A stretch of 64,000 nucleotides of DNA, taken from positions 1,860,001 to 1,924,000 of the forward strand of contig WACJ01000274.1 of the NCBI GenBank assembly GCA_008973525.1, read 5' to 3'. The stretch's first letter is position 1; each line of letters opens with the position of its first letter. The notes under the pieces are model-generated. The model made no database searches and had not been told where the DNA came from. It saw only the letters and a list, made by a program, of their open reading frames with translations. This document shows, piece after piece, positions 13,201-22,491 of the stretch. Origin of the DNA: Stenopsyche tienmushanensis (lineage: Eukaryota; Arthropoda; Insecta; Trichoptera; Stenopsychidae). Position numbers and translations under genes: made by a program.

Positions 13201-13360
13201 AAGTACTTCTGAGAATACCCCCGTGCGTGTTAGTATATTTGAAAGATTTTTTATTGAATCAGCTTTTTTTATAACAAGTATAGCGCTTTACTAACATTCT
13301 TTTTTACAGGGAGAGAACAAAAAACAAAAGATTCCGAAACTTGAAGAAAAAGCCGAATAA
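1154..13360 (+). CDS. TMEM120: TMEM120 family membrane protein (split gene)
   Basis: Complete gene of the TMEM120/TMPIT family (vertebrate TMEM120A/B, NET29/TACAN), polytopic proteins of the nuclear envelope and ER. The family has an ELOVL-like fold that binds coenzyme A, a role in adipocyte differentiation, and a disputed ion-channel activity. Coding exons are 1154-1216, 5101-5219, 5298-5477, 5595-5687, 5771-5988, 6105-6328, then 8110-8199 or 11372-11530, then 13310-13360. The product is 345 aa with exon 7a or 368 aa with 7b; human TMEM120A is about 343. An N-terminal coiled coil (about residues 22-95) precedes LPKKN (96-100), LGNVNV (108-113), KDEYEKFK (125-132), [11 protein letters not shown] (164-174), GSRIKGWW, and [11 protein letters not shown] (256-266), all family hallmarks, with six expected membrane helices. 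The start is the first in-frame ATG; the reading frame upstream has only non-ATG codons. Every splice junction is GT-AG with matching phase. I am very sure of the family; use of the two exon 7 forms is inferred. Confidence 0.95.
1217..3051. other. TMEM120 intron 1, first part
   Basis: AT-rich with two GC-richer patches (about 2160-2400 and 2650-2900) that lack coding signal or recognised repeats. They may be worn elements. The remainder of the intron, 3666-5100, is plain AT-rich sequence. Confidence 0.5.
3052..3665 (-). mobile_element. Pogo-like element remnant, family A
   Basis: Shares successive blocks with the element at 29281-30120: the complement of TTGTCGGACAATAGAGGACTGCC, CCTTGTAATCC, GAAGTAACCACATATACAA, CCTCTGGATGTTCAGC, CACAATCAATTGTGGAGACGA and AAAAAGATTCATTACAATTTA. 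Transposase coding runs on the minus strand and is broken. It lies in TMEM120 intron 1; its right-hand terminal repeat is lost. Confidence 0.65.
5101..5219 (+). CDS. TMEM120: TMEM120 exon 2 (coiled coil)
   Basis: Acceptor TTCTATTTTAG; donor GTTAGT splits a lysine codon after two bases (phase 2). It encodes a charged helical stretch with LDELSELQ, equivalent to the LEELTKLQ part of the vertebrate coiled coil. The intron to exon 3 is only 78 bases. Confidence 0.9.
5298..5477 (+). CDS. TMEM120: TMEM120 exon 3 (LPKKN and LGNVNV motifs)
   Basis: Acceptor TTTCGTAG, donor GTACGC, phase 2. It completes the coiled coil and encodes [11 protein letters not shown] followed by [10 protein letters not shown], two of the most conserved family motifs. 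The open frame continues past the donor into the intron without homology, so the splice rather than the ORF end defines this exon. Confidence 0.92.
5595..5687 (+). CDS. TMEM120: TMEM120 exon 4 (first membrane helix)
   Basis: Acceptor ATATTTTCAG, donor GTAGGT, phase 2 at both ends. It encodes [12 protein letters not shown] followed by a hydrophobic stretch ending LITNFR, matching the cytosolic motif and first helix of the family. Confidence 0.92.
5771..5988 (+). CDS. TMEM120: TMEM120 exon 5 (helices 2-3)
   Basis: Acceptor TTTTTGTAG, donor GTAAGA after one base of a serine codon. It carries [14 protein letters not shown] and NGSRIKGWW, nearly invariant between insects and vertebrates, then a histidine pair (LHHFIS) and a hydrophobic helix. 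Confidence 0.95.
6105..6328 (+). CDS. TMEM120: TMEM120 exon 6 (helices 4-5)
   Basis: Acceptor TTATTAG, donor GTATTT, ending exactly after DATWQ in phase 0. It encodes [24 protein letters not shown] and [19 protein letters not shown], followed by a second hydrophobic segment. This is the last constant exon before the duplicated helix-6 exon. Confidence 0.95.
7170..7190. repeat. (TA)n microsatellite beside mariner
   Basis: About nine TA units immediately before the left end of the mariner at 7189; TA is the mariner target, so insertion into this tract is likely. Confidence 0.8.
7189..8078 (-). mobile_element. Degraded mariner element in TMEM120 intron
   Basis: Minus-strand coding remnants: [11 protein letters not shown] then a [15 protein letters not shown] stretch (the mariner SAGKVMASVFWD..GI), then, after an internal deletion, CYANLL, W(K)[12 protein letters not shown] near the stop and the left terminal repeat GTAGTCCCAGTAGTATCCCG at 7191. 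The 5' part ([11 protein letters not shown]...) ends near 8078, with no recognisable right terminal repeat. The copy at 12207 shares these features. It stops just before the exon 7a acceptor. Confidence 0.7.
8110..8199 (+). CDS. TMEM120: TMEM120 exon 7a (last helix, version a)
   Basis: Ninety bases encoding [20 protein letters not shown] then [10 protein letters not shown], with acceptor GTTTGATAG and donor GTACGA, both phase 0. It aligns with the vertebrate segment that follows WQ (VL...FLLLFLGNFFTTL.VV). Joined to the final exon it gives a short tail close to the vertebrate length. The acceptor lies about 35 bases from the edge of a degraded mariner copy. It is homologous to exon 7b. Confidence 0.88.
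10130..11075 (-). mobile_element. Degraded mariner (irritans-like) transposase
   Basis: Read on the minus strand: YQ.......[10 protein letters not shown], a [19 protein letters not shown] segment, [18 protein letters not shown] (the mariner WVPHELT), [15 protein letters not shown] residues, and [14 protein letters not shown] (the mariner GIIYYELLPPGQTI). The segments are in the correct order but interrupted by stops. A Q.(D)SPTCHT-like block near 10160-10200 may be the end of this or of another IS630-type element. It lies between exons 7a and 7b. Confidence 0.75.
11372..11530 (+). CDS. TMEM120: TMEM120 exon 7b (last helix, version b)
   Basis: Encodes [20 protein letters not shown] then LVLSEKW and a basic tail containing [14 protein letters not shown]. 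Donor GTACGT follows HRL in phase 0. The acceptor after AAAAATAAG has a poor pyrimidine tract, which fits a regulated exon. The helix aligns residue for residue with exon 7a (V.V......F.LF.GN..T.LLV...K), but 7b adds about 23 residues. From memory, the Drosophila homologue has a similar ERYRL-type basic tail. Exact acceptor choice is the least certain point. Confidence 0.85.
12207..13220 (-). mobile_element. Mariner element with both terminal repeats, degraded
   Basis: Left end GGTAGCCTCAGAAGTACCCG and right end (complement) GGGGTATTCTCAGAAGTACT are imperfect inverted repeats about 1.0 kb apart. The minus strand includes [17 protein letters not shown] followed by [15 protein letters not shown], the typical mariner linker (L.ARWVPRLLT..QKQ...ECL..FQRN..EFLR). 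Many stops. It lies between TMEM120 exons 7b and 8 and is related to the copy at 7189. Confidence 0.8.
13310..13360 (+). CDS. TMEM120: TMEM120 exon 8 (C-terminal tail)
   Basis: Strong acceptor CTTTTTTACAG; encodes 16 residues, [16 protein letters not shown], then TAA. A lysine-rich hydrophilic tail is usual after the last helix in this family. Phase 0 is compatible with both 7a and 7b. An ATTAAA lies about 50 bases downstream and an AATAAA near 13894, either of which could direct polyadenylation. Confidence 0.8.
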   Translation, partial: GENKKQKIPKLEEKAE

Positions 13361-15331
13361 GGAATGTTGCCTGAAAATATTTGAATCACTAATATATTTT
13401 ATATGTGCTTTATTAAATCTTCCAACAGTACCTTGTAATCCCATATATCTATTATAAAGCCCTTTCCTTGCGATAGGAAAATATTACCATGATGTGAATA
13501 TTAATGTATAAGATCATCTCGGATGATTTAGGTTAATTTGTAATTAGTCTAAATATCTATTATTCACTGTTGCATTGTTGGATGATTATTAAACGGACAA
13601 AAACATCCACAATAATAAATACATGTGTTACAAACAATAACACGACACTTTAAAATGTTACAATAATATTTATTGTCTGTTATACATATTGTATATAAGC
13701 AAATTTTTCTCTTTAGTTTATCTTTTGAGTATTCATGTGAATATAAATGAACTGAATTGATGTGAAACAATTTTATACATTTAATATAAGAGATGTTTCA
13801 TGATGTTTTCAATCTGAAAAAAATATTTTATATATGCATATTTCTTATTGCTGAATGTGAATACTGAAATTGCTTATTTTTAATGTATACATAAATAAAA
13901 TTATAACAAAATTTAATAAATTGTTTTTCCATCATTTATAACAAGATACTGGTACCCATCTTTTAATTAACGTCTTAAATGCAACACGGACTGATTACAA
14001 TACAAGCATTTAATATACTCAATCTGCATAATTAATTTAAATAGCAAAAACAATAGAAAATGTTGTCATTATAAATTGATTCATTTTGTCAATGTTTAAA
14101 TTTATCGCTTGTTAAAATTTATGCGTGAATATTAATCCGTTTGCGGCGGATTTAAACTTTAGAATGGGATTAAATAAAAGTATAAATATAACAACTAATG
14201 ATATTGAATTTCATTTCTGTTAAAGGCTGGGTAGTAGTATTTTATAATTAAATACACCCTATGGATTTATATTATTTCTTTAATACTGAATCTACCTAAT
14301 ATGTTGATTTATATATTAAAGTATTTCATACACACAAATAATAAAAAGGAAGGTTTATATACATTTTTGAATGAGTTAGGACACAAGTCGGTAACTAAAA
14401 ATATCTGATAATGTAACGGAATAGGGTACATGGATTAATAATCTGGGAACAAATTGACTGAGACGCTGCTGGCTTAAAATACAGATTTAAAACTTGTTTT
14501 ATTTTAAAATACGCTAAATATTCACACAGTGGAATGTCTTTATCATGCATTGCATTTATATAAATCAAGAATTCAATTAACATGGCAATAAGTTATTAAG
14601 AATACATATGATTCGACTGAAACTGAAGCATAATATCAGTACTTATATTTAAGAATATCTTAAAATATTTACTGTGGCTCTTCTTACGTTTGGTTTTACT
14701 ATTTTTTAATATTCACTTTTTCTCTGAAAGTTATGCATTTGAGTATTGAATTATAATTTTCTTTTTATTGTGATAAAAGTAAATATTTTAAGATTTATCT
14801 TTAACAACGTGCACACACACTAGTCACTTATTTTTAAATATTTGATCGCATAATGTTCATACTTTGAAATGAATTTAATATCGATGCTAAGTCAAAACAT
14901 CTAGTAGAAGCAATAATGCTACTTGTGAAATTCTGAAATACTTGGTAGTAGTTTGGTAACGTAAAAAAGGATGATTTTATTCACATTTATTCCGATATTA
15001 ACCATATGTTTTGAAGCATTCTTATTTATTATACTAAAAAACAGTGTGGTATAAAACTTAACAACCGTATAGACTACTCAAATATGTGTGCTTTGAATGT
15101 ACATTTCAATTTAATGTCTTAGTTTTATTTGGTAACAAGCAAAACAAATCATTTTTATATTGTTATGATGCAATTGATGTAAACTATCTATATTTTAACA
15201 CACCCATTGATCATTCATTTACTGTTAATTTTTATTTAACAATACCATATTCTTTATTTCATTGATAATTAAAAATATTTACTATATGTATGTCTTGTTA
15301 TTTCCCATTTTATTCTTTATTAATACAATAG
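13361..15331. other. Intergenic, no gene seen
   Basis: AT-rich, only short ORFs in unfavourable context. It holds the probable 3' UTR of TMEM120 at its left end. Confidence 0.6.
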
Positions 15332-15925
15332 ACCTGCGGTAGGAGAAGTCAGATCAATCATAGCAAAGGTTGATATAAAAAAATCAGCTAAAAATGGGCT
15401 ATTTTCCCCCGCAATGGAAGCCTGGCAAGTATATACATGACGTCAAATCACACAAACCCATCAGCTTATTCCCAATAATTTCCAAAATGTTTGAAAAACT
15501 ACTACTGAAGAGACTTAAGCCAATAATTGAGAAAAACATCGTAATACCTAATCACCAATTTGGATTTCATCAGCAATATGCGACTGCGGAACAAATACAC
15601 ATGATCTTTGATAGAATCCACAAGGACTTAGAACATAGAAAATATTGCTCGGCAGCTTTCTTGGACGTAGCTCAGGCTTTTGACAATATTTGGCATCCGG
15701 GCTTGCTACATAAAAATGGAAAACAACTGCCCACGAATTACTTCTTCATATTTAAATCATACCTGACAAATAGAACATTCTATGTCAAATATGAAGATGA
15801 AGCCACCACACTGCACGATATATAATCCGGCATCCGCCAAGGCAGCGTACTTGGTCCAGTTCTATACCTTCTATACACAGCCGACATCCCAACGACACAC
15901 ACCACAACAACTGCCTCGGCAACAT
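15332..15925 (+). pseudogene. Jockey-type LINE reverse transcriptase fragment
   Basis: The fragment keeps a reverse transcriptase palm and fingers: GYFPPQWK, HKPISLFPIISKMFEKLLLKR, NHQFGF, a divergent AFLDVAQAFD active-site motif A, LPTNYFFIFKSYLTNR, then after a stop at 15823-15825 the same frame continues with GIRQGSVLGPVLYLLYTADIP. These are the usual jockey/BEL-unrelated non-LTR motifs in order. The part before 15394 (VRSIIAKVDIKKSA) is the family's segment just upstream, joined to it by an internal deletion. Endonuclease, the FADD motif and the 3' tail are absent, so it is dead. Confidence 0.85.
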
Positions 15926-16393
15926 AAACGTCAAAAGAATTACTAAATATCTTTCATAGGATAGATTGTTTATATATAAAAAAAAATATGATTAAGAAGT
16001 GGGTAGTTGTGTGATTTAATAGTCGGACTCAATCAAACAAAACTCAAAACCAAAAAATTGAAACACTAGATGCAATCAATTACAAACTTTGAAATGTAAA
16101 TAATCTCTTTTGAAACAATATACATTACATGCCTATTTATAAGGCAAACAAGAATTACGTTTGAAGTTTTGCGCTATAAAGTTAATTTACAATAAATAAT
16201 TTTTTTGCTCATCAACGTTATATTTATAATACACGAATTTACTTTTGGGTGTATTATGTTGTAGTATAAAAGGAGATTAAATAAAAGTTAATTTAGTATT
16301 TAATAAAATTTATTACATCCAATATATACTAGTGAAGCAAACTAATCTTCTAATTATAATATGAAAAGCAAAACACATTAGATTTATAAAAGA

Positions 16394-17278
16394 TCAATAC
16401 ACATCTTCAGAGTTCCAATCATATTTAGCACACGTCGGTAAATTGCTTAATTTTTCCATTAGATCATCGGGTATTGTAAAATCGAGTTGAAAATTTTCTT
16501 GAATGTGTTTAGCCGATGCCGCTTTAGGAATTACGGCAATACTTTGTTGAACGGCCCATTTCAATAATACTGGACCGATTGGTTTGTTGATTTGTTTTGA
16601 TATTTCTTGTATTATTGGATCGTTTAGGACGGCTTTTGTGTTACTCCCCGCCTAGCGATGAAAAGGCTTGTAGAAGTATTCCATGAGATCTACATTCATC
16701 CAGGAGAGCTTGCGGATGATGATGAGGATGCCATTCGACTTGATTGACGACTGGTTTTACAACGCTGTTATTCATCAACTCTCTGATATGTTTTACACTG
16801 TAATTCGAAACACCGATAGACTTCAACAATCCCTCTTTATGAAGTTCTTCTAGCGTTGACCAAGAATTTTTTCTCAACGTAGAATTTCTAGGATCGGAGG
16901 GATCCAAATTTTCATCACCGGGATAATGAATGAGATACAAGTCCAGATATCCACATTGTAAATAATCAATCGATTTTCTTACTGCGTTTTGAGTTCTGGC
17001 ACCGCCTCCGTGATCATCCGTCCAAAGTTTCGAAGTCAAATAAATGTCGTTCCTGCTTAAATTGTACTTTGGGCAGCAATTGTTTCAGAGCGATGCCAAT
17101 TTCTTTTTCGTTTTCATAAAAAGCGGCCGTATCAAAAGATCTATAACCTACTTTCAAGGCTTCGTCTAACACTCTTGTGATATCAGACAGTCCCTTTTAT
17201 TAAATAAGTACCAAATCCAACCAACGGAAATAGGTTTCCATTGTTTAATTTAAAGAGCTTAGGAGAAAATGAAGACAT
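16394..17278 (-). pseudogene. Aldo-keto reductase, intronless, three +1 frameshifts
   Basis: On the minus strand an ATG at 17278 opens a frame resembling NADPH-dependent aldo-keto reductases of the glyoxal reductase/YtbE-like group, about 293 aa if the shifts are ignored, with stop at 16394-16396. Visible landmarks: NGNLFPLVGFGTYLI near the start, FDTAAFYENE (catalytic Asp and Tyr), LTSKLW (catalytic Lys), DLYLIHYPG (catalytic His), SIGVSNY, NQVEWHPHHHP, and IPKAASAKHIQEN for the cofactor phosphate. All four catalytic residues remain. The frame is broken by one extra base near 17188, near 17067 and in the run of four G (sense strand) at 16645-16648. No intron interrupts it, and no clear poly(A) tail follows; AATAAA is present at 16309-16314 on this strand. 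It is either a young retropseudogene or an intact single-exon gene with assembly indels. Confidence 0.85.
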
Positions 17279-17289
17279 GTTGTTAACGG

Positions 17290-19736
17290 AATCGGCACTA
17301 TACAAATGGTTAAATATATAATGAACTATATTATGATTATAATGTGAGACTATCTTTATCGATGACCTGTATATAGTTATGGCAGTTAATTATGGTATGA
17401 TATATCATGTGTTTCCAACCATAAATATATATAATGTAAACTGCTTCAATTAAAAATTGAATAAAACTAAAAAAATAATACAATGGACTTTGATAGTTAT
17501 GTTAATATTTATAAATACTCGTAATTTCGCTATTCACCCGTAGATTCTCTCCTCTCATATCTAAAATTATAATATCCTTTCCAAATAATCCTGTTCTTAC
17601 TTTATCAGGTGTGGAAGGCAAATTAGGCATATAAAATATCCCTTTTCATTGGAAAATATGTTTATCGTTTCCAAAGTAAGCGTGCCTTAATAACATTAAT
17701 CTGTCTTGGAACTTTTGAATAAATCAATATAACAATAATTGTATAGACGTCGTTACTTTGAAATTTTCCATATATTGTGCACCGAAAGCAGTATAGTGCC
17801 ATGCTGAAATACTTTTAATTAGAACAACTTAATAATTATCATTGATATGTTAAATATGAATAACACCTATTCGTTTTTAGCGATTAAAGATGTTCATATT
17901 ACCTGTGTAACATAATAAGAGTTGGTATTTATAAATAAATTCCAGGCTTAATTATCAAAGATATGCTTATAATCAATATCATAAAGTATTATATAGCGAT
18001 TGGGCAGATCTGTGAGTATTTATATATTTTATTTAAGAATATTGGAAATTTAAAAAGATGTAAAATTATTGAACTCCAGGTCAGAGATTGCATATCATAT
18101 ATAAATCATAACAATTTTTATCGTGGTATAAGCAATTATTATAAGTTCTTGAGAGCACTTTTATATTTATGGAGATACATCCGGAATGGTATTATTGTAT
18201 TTGTACTATTTACTTATTTCAATATTCTGAAAATATTATCATCAATGCCATTTTTGATATAAATATAATATTATTTGATAAAATTCTTAGATCAGTGATG
18301 AAATATAGGCGAGAAAGGGGAAGTATATACAAGCGTTTCCATATCAAGCTAACTTGAAATCCTACGAGGTGCTTAAAATTATGGTATTTTTTAAGTATGA
18401 ATAATACTCAATTTTTAACAATTCTTGCAATCGAATTTCATTGACATCGAAGGAATATTATTTACTAACTGGTACCCGGCGCGTTGCTACCACAGAAGTA
18501 ATAAGTCTAAAAATATCATTTGAAAGAGTTATCTTGTTTAATTACGAATGATAGATCTACCGTAAGTTAATTTACTATACCTATATTATTTGAGAAAGTG
18601 CTGATAATATGTTGGCAAAGTTTTATCGCAATCGGATGAACGGTATGGAAGCACATTAAATACGGACAAACAAACATTGATTTTTATATATTAGATTATG
18701 CCTATGTTACTCGCGCAATTTTTGGCAATAAGTGGACGAAGTTTTATCGCAATCACTAAGGATTTTCTTTGTATTATATTTCATTTATTGAATAAGTCTA
18801 AAATCATTTGCACAGTGATATATAAACAAAACATTAATATTTGCGAATTGAAAGGTAATAAAATAAATATATTTCAGAATAAAATATTTTAAATACAATG
18901 CAGATACTTTTTTTTCAATATAAAATTTAAAACAATGGTTGATAATCGATAACCTCAATATAATAATACAAAAATGTAAAAGGTTATCTAAGTTAACTTG
19001 TGTATTCAAGAAATAAATATACAATGATGTACATAAAACGTACAACGTGAGGGTTGCTTCAAAATAAAATAAAAATGTGTATTAAAAATATTAGACTTTA
19101 TTGGCTTCAGCAAGTTTGATCCAGTCTGGTTCTATCTTAACAAGCAGTAAATAGTCTGGCAATACTTATAAATGGTTGTTTATTATACCTATTTATAGAA
19201 AATGAAAAAAACTACTTTAAAGTATGACCCTCAATTTATGCTGCCAGCTCTCAGTATAATATATCATTATAAAAAAAACAATCAAATTTGATTGAAATAT
19301 TATATTACGAGAATCGCCAGACCAAATGTTACTTATATAAAAAGCTATATCTCTATAGATTTGTAACAATTATTTATTTCCATTATCTTTGACGACTTTT
19401 TCATTGAGAACGATAAAACTTCTGATTAATGTGAAACTGTCTGTAACCTACAACAACATTTGAGTTCATTTATTCAGATCACAAATCTTTATTATTTTCT
19501 GTATGAATTAGTCAATGCTCTGATGATAAGACTATTTTTGTACCTAGATCAATAATAGATAGATCATAGCGTTATGTAAACATTAAAATATCTAATTGAA
19601 AACAATTCATTCGATGACTGTCATTGGCAGATGGCAATAATCGTCAATCTTTAAAGACATTCATAATCAAATGAAAATGTTACAACTGTAATCACATCAA
19701 TGAATCAGATTTCACAATGCAATGCTGATGAATCTA
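17290..19736. other. Intergenic, no gene seen
   Basis: Very AT-rich. A GTTTTATCGCAATC(A/G) motif appears at 18620 and 18740, and related TTTCATCGCAATCGAATGAA words near 54395 and 54515 suggest an old dispersed repeat, but no boundaries can be drawn. Confidence 0.5.
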
Positions 19737-19987
19737 GATGTCCGCCACTTATCATCCGTACAAATCCACTTATCTCTCAGGACCGTCGCAGCGTGTATGA
19801 AGCTTGTACATAAATAAATAAACACTGTCGATAGCAAACAATATTCAAGTAAACATAAACAAAACACTTGAAATAAAAGCAAGATATTTTCTTCGTCTTT
19901 GTCTGCCTCCGAGCTTAACGTGCAAGAATGTTCTTTCTAAATCGCTGGAATTCGCTCGCAAATAGGCGACCGTACTACAATACAGGT
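19737..19987 (+). repeat. Dispersed repeat B, copy 1
   Basis: Shares CCGCCACTTATCATCCGTAC, GGACCGTCGCAGCGTGTATG, AAATAAATAAACACTGTCGA and ending TCGCAAATAGGCGACCGTAC with copies at 37097, 45485 and 53945. Noncoding; no inverted ends seen. It could be a SINE or a solo LTR. Confidence 0.7.
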
Positions 19988-20554
19988 TAATGACAACGTT
20001 TTATTTTTTTATAATAATTTGCTGTCCAAATATAATGACGCCCAAGACTAAGAAAGAAATGCAGTTTTATAAGATTAGCAAAAAAAATCCTAATATTTTA
20101 TTATTCAATATTGTCAGAATGATCGCTCCTGCTTTTTAATTTATAAATTCTATTAATATTCGAAACTAGAGCATGCATTATGATCTACTATAATATCGTA
20201 TTTGAATAAATTTAGCGTTACATTCAACTTATTGCATTTTTAATCAGTATTCGAGAATTTATTTTAGAAAATGTACCGAGTACATTTTATGGGCCGTTCT
20301 GTACAACAAAAATGTAGTGCTGAATTATCGAAATGAATATAACCACAAACAAAAATTTGCATTGAATTTATTTGCTTGAAAATTGCAGTATTCTATGCGG
20401 AGATCTACAAGGTAATACCACATGAAGATTCGGAATTACAGTTGGTCAAAGATCGACTGTGATTCATGAGTATTAAAGAGCCACAGTGGTATCTAATTCA
20501 CATACAACAGTTAGTGACACATCTATTTCTCGTTATCTCATTTCAATTGTAAAA

Positions 20555-20835
20555 AAATGAAGAATTTGTCAGAAGGCAAAAAATTTAAGCACTTGGAGAT
20601 GTGTTCTTAGTTGATGATTCGCAATGATACAACTCGAAACAATTGAAACATTAACAATTACAACAACGAAAAATGGGTTTTATACGACAATAGAAAAATA
20701 TCTGGGCAGTGATTGAATGCCGATCAAATGCTATGGTGGATAAATAATGGCATAATATATTATTCCTTCTTAAAACCATGAGAATTCTTGACAGCTGAAT
20801 CGTAAATGAAATTAGTACTTACGTTTCTCGTTGAC
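20555..20835 (+). mobile_element. Degraded mariner transposase fragment
   Basis: Plus strand, with stops: NNEKWVLYDNRK, then W.NNGIIYYSFLKP and ..LTAES, matching the mariner CDEKWILYDN..., VWWS..GVIHYNFLKPG.TITAE. Catalytic Asp of the first motif is in a lost position. No terminal repeat was found. Confidence 0.7.
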
Positions 20836-22169
20836 AAAATACTAAAGAAGCCAATGGAGGTTATTTTGACTGGATATATTGTGTCTGGTAAAAGTTATGG
20901 CGTTTTAATTCTCACTTATGGATTCCGAACGTTCATGTGGTACGCTCTAATATTAATGTAAATTGATTGTAATTAACATCATGTAACAGTTACATACAGT
21001 TTTTTGCTAATTGTTGGATACTAATTGATATTTTTAATGTCATATCATCTTCAATGTTACTTATTAAGCTTTAATACGGATTTTAAATGATGAATCATTT
21101 TTAGAAATGATATTTTTTACTGGGTGATTTTAACCCTTAATTCCTTTCCATCTCATTATGCCTATATTTCTTCATGTTTTTAAACTATTAAAAGGCTTAT
21201 TTAAGCAATATGACAAAATGTTACATTTTAAAATGTATGCATAATTTGCCAATTGCAAAATAAATAGAAATACTTAGAGTAAAAAATAAAATAATGGTAA
21301 TTGGCTTAGCCATGTTTTTTGAATATCCAGGCTTCTCGATTATCCGAATTACCGAGTAGTTCATGTAATCGAGGTTCTAGTATATAAACAAAAAACTCAA
21401 ACAATACGCTGCATTGGAAATAATTAACTATTAATAGATTTCTTTTATGTGTTTTTCAAGATCGAACTGCTGTGCTAATAAACATCGATTATGAAGAACA
21501 TTCGTCATATTGATCTTGCAGATGAGAACGTTTAGTGCATTCTCAAGGTTGGGGCATTATTATTTTATGTCATCCATTGGAAGCAGCCAAATGCAATCAG
21601 CTGACAAGAAGATGACTTCATCTCATGATTTAAAGCTGTAATACTTCACGGATCGCCTGCCACAAAATGCACATCCATGACCATGGATTAAACTGTGAAC
21701 ATCATCATAGATGAGACACCACCGCATTTTTGTAACACGAATCACCGATGCTCTCGAAATCATTCTTCGCCTTATCTTCTTCCAGGATCCCATCAGTCTT
21801 TCACGGTATGTGGTTTAACTTACCGCCTGCTAATTATTATCTAACCATCGAGTAGCAGCCTGATCCCATTTGTATCGCAATTGTTAAAAAATATACAGAG
21901 AATAAACGAATAAGAAAAGCAATTCAGCTTAGAATTTCATAGAATAGAAGGGTTAATACTTGGAACCTTATATTAAAGGTTTTGATTCAAATCCAGATGG
22001 TGAGATAACGTTCATCGTACTAATAAACTTGAGAGATCATCTCCAGTTTTATTGATTTCCTAGTCCTGTGATTTTTTTAAAGTCCGTACCTCGTAGCTCT
22101 TCATGTTTAACAACATATTGGATGATTTGTATGATATGTAGCATATAAAAACAAAACTATGTTCAAAAT

Positions 22170-22491
22170 AGTGGTTAGATTTTTGTTTAAAGAATTTAGA
22201 AGTTGAAATTTCTCATTTGACTTTAGAAGCTCAGAAGTAATTTTCTTTAAACCATTTGCATAAAATGATTATTTATGTAGATTAAAAATACATTGCAATA
22301 AAAAAAAGTTATTTAGTGCCATTACGACCACAGGTTAAAAAATTATGGCGATTCAAAGTTGAAAATTTGGATATTTTTTCAAAATTTTGAAAAAAATTAT
22401 ATTTCGACAACCCTGATACTTAGTACTTAGGGTCTATGTATGAAACGTAGCCAAAAAAAAAAATGTCGGTCCATGTGCAAAACACCCTGTA
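22170..22491 (-). repeat. Partial copy of the ACAGGGTGTTTTGCACA element
   Basis: Ends CCATGTGCAAAACACCCTGT, the inverse of the start of the element at 27313. Inner blocks (ATTACGACCACAGGTTAAAA, CTCAGAAGTAATTTTCTTTA) match 27480-27600 inverted. Only one arm is present. Confidence 0.65.

Noticed and set aside
15332..15925. Intact LINE
   Set aside because: An internal deletion, a stop at 15823 and missing endonuclease and 3' regions show that it is a dead fragment.
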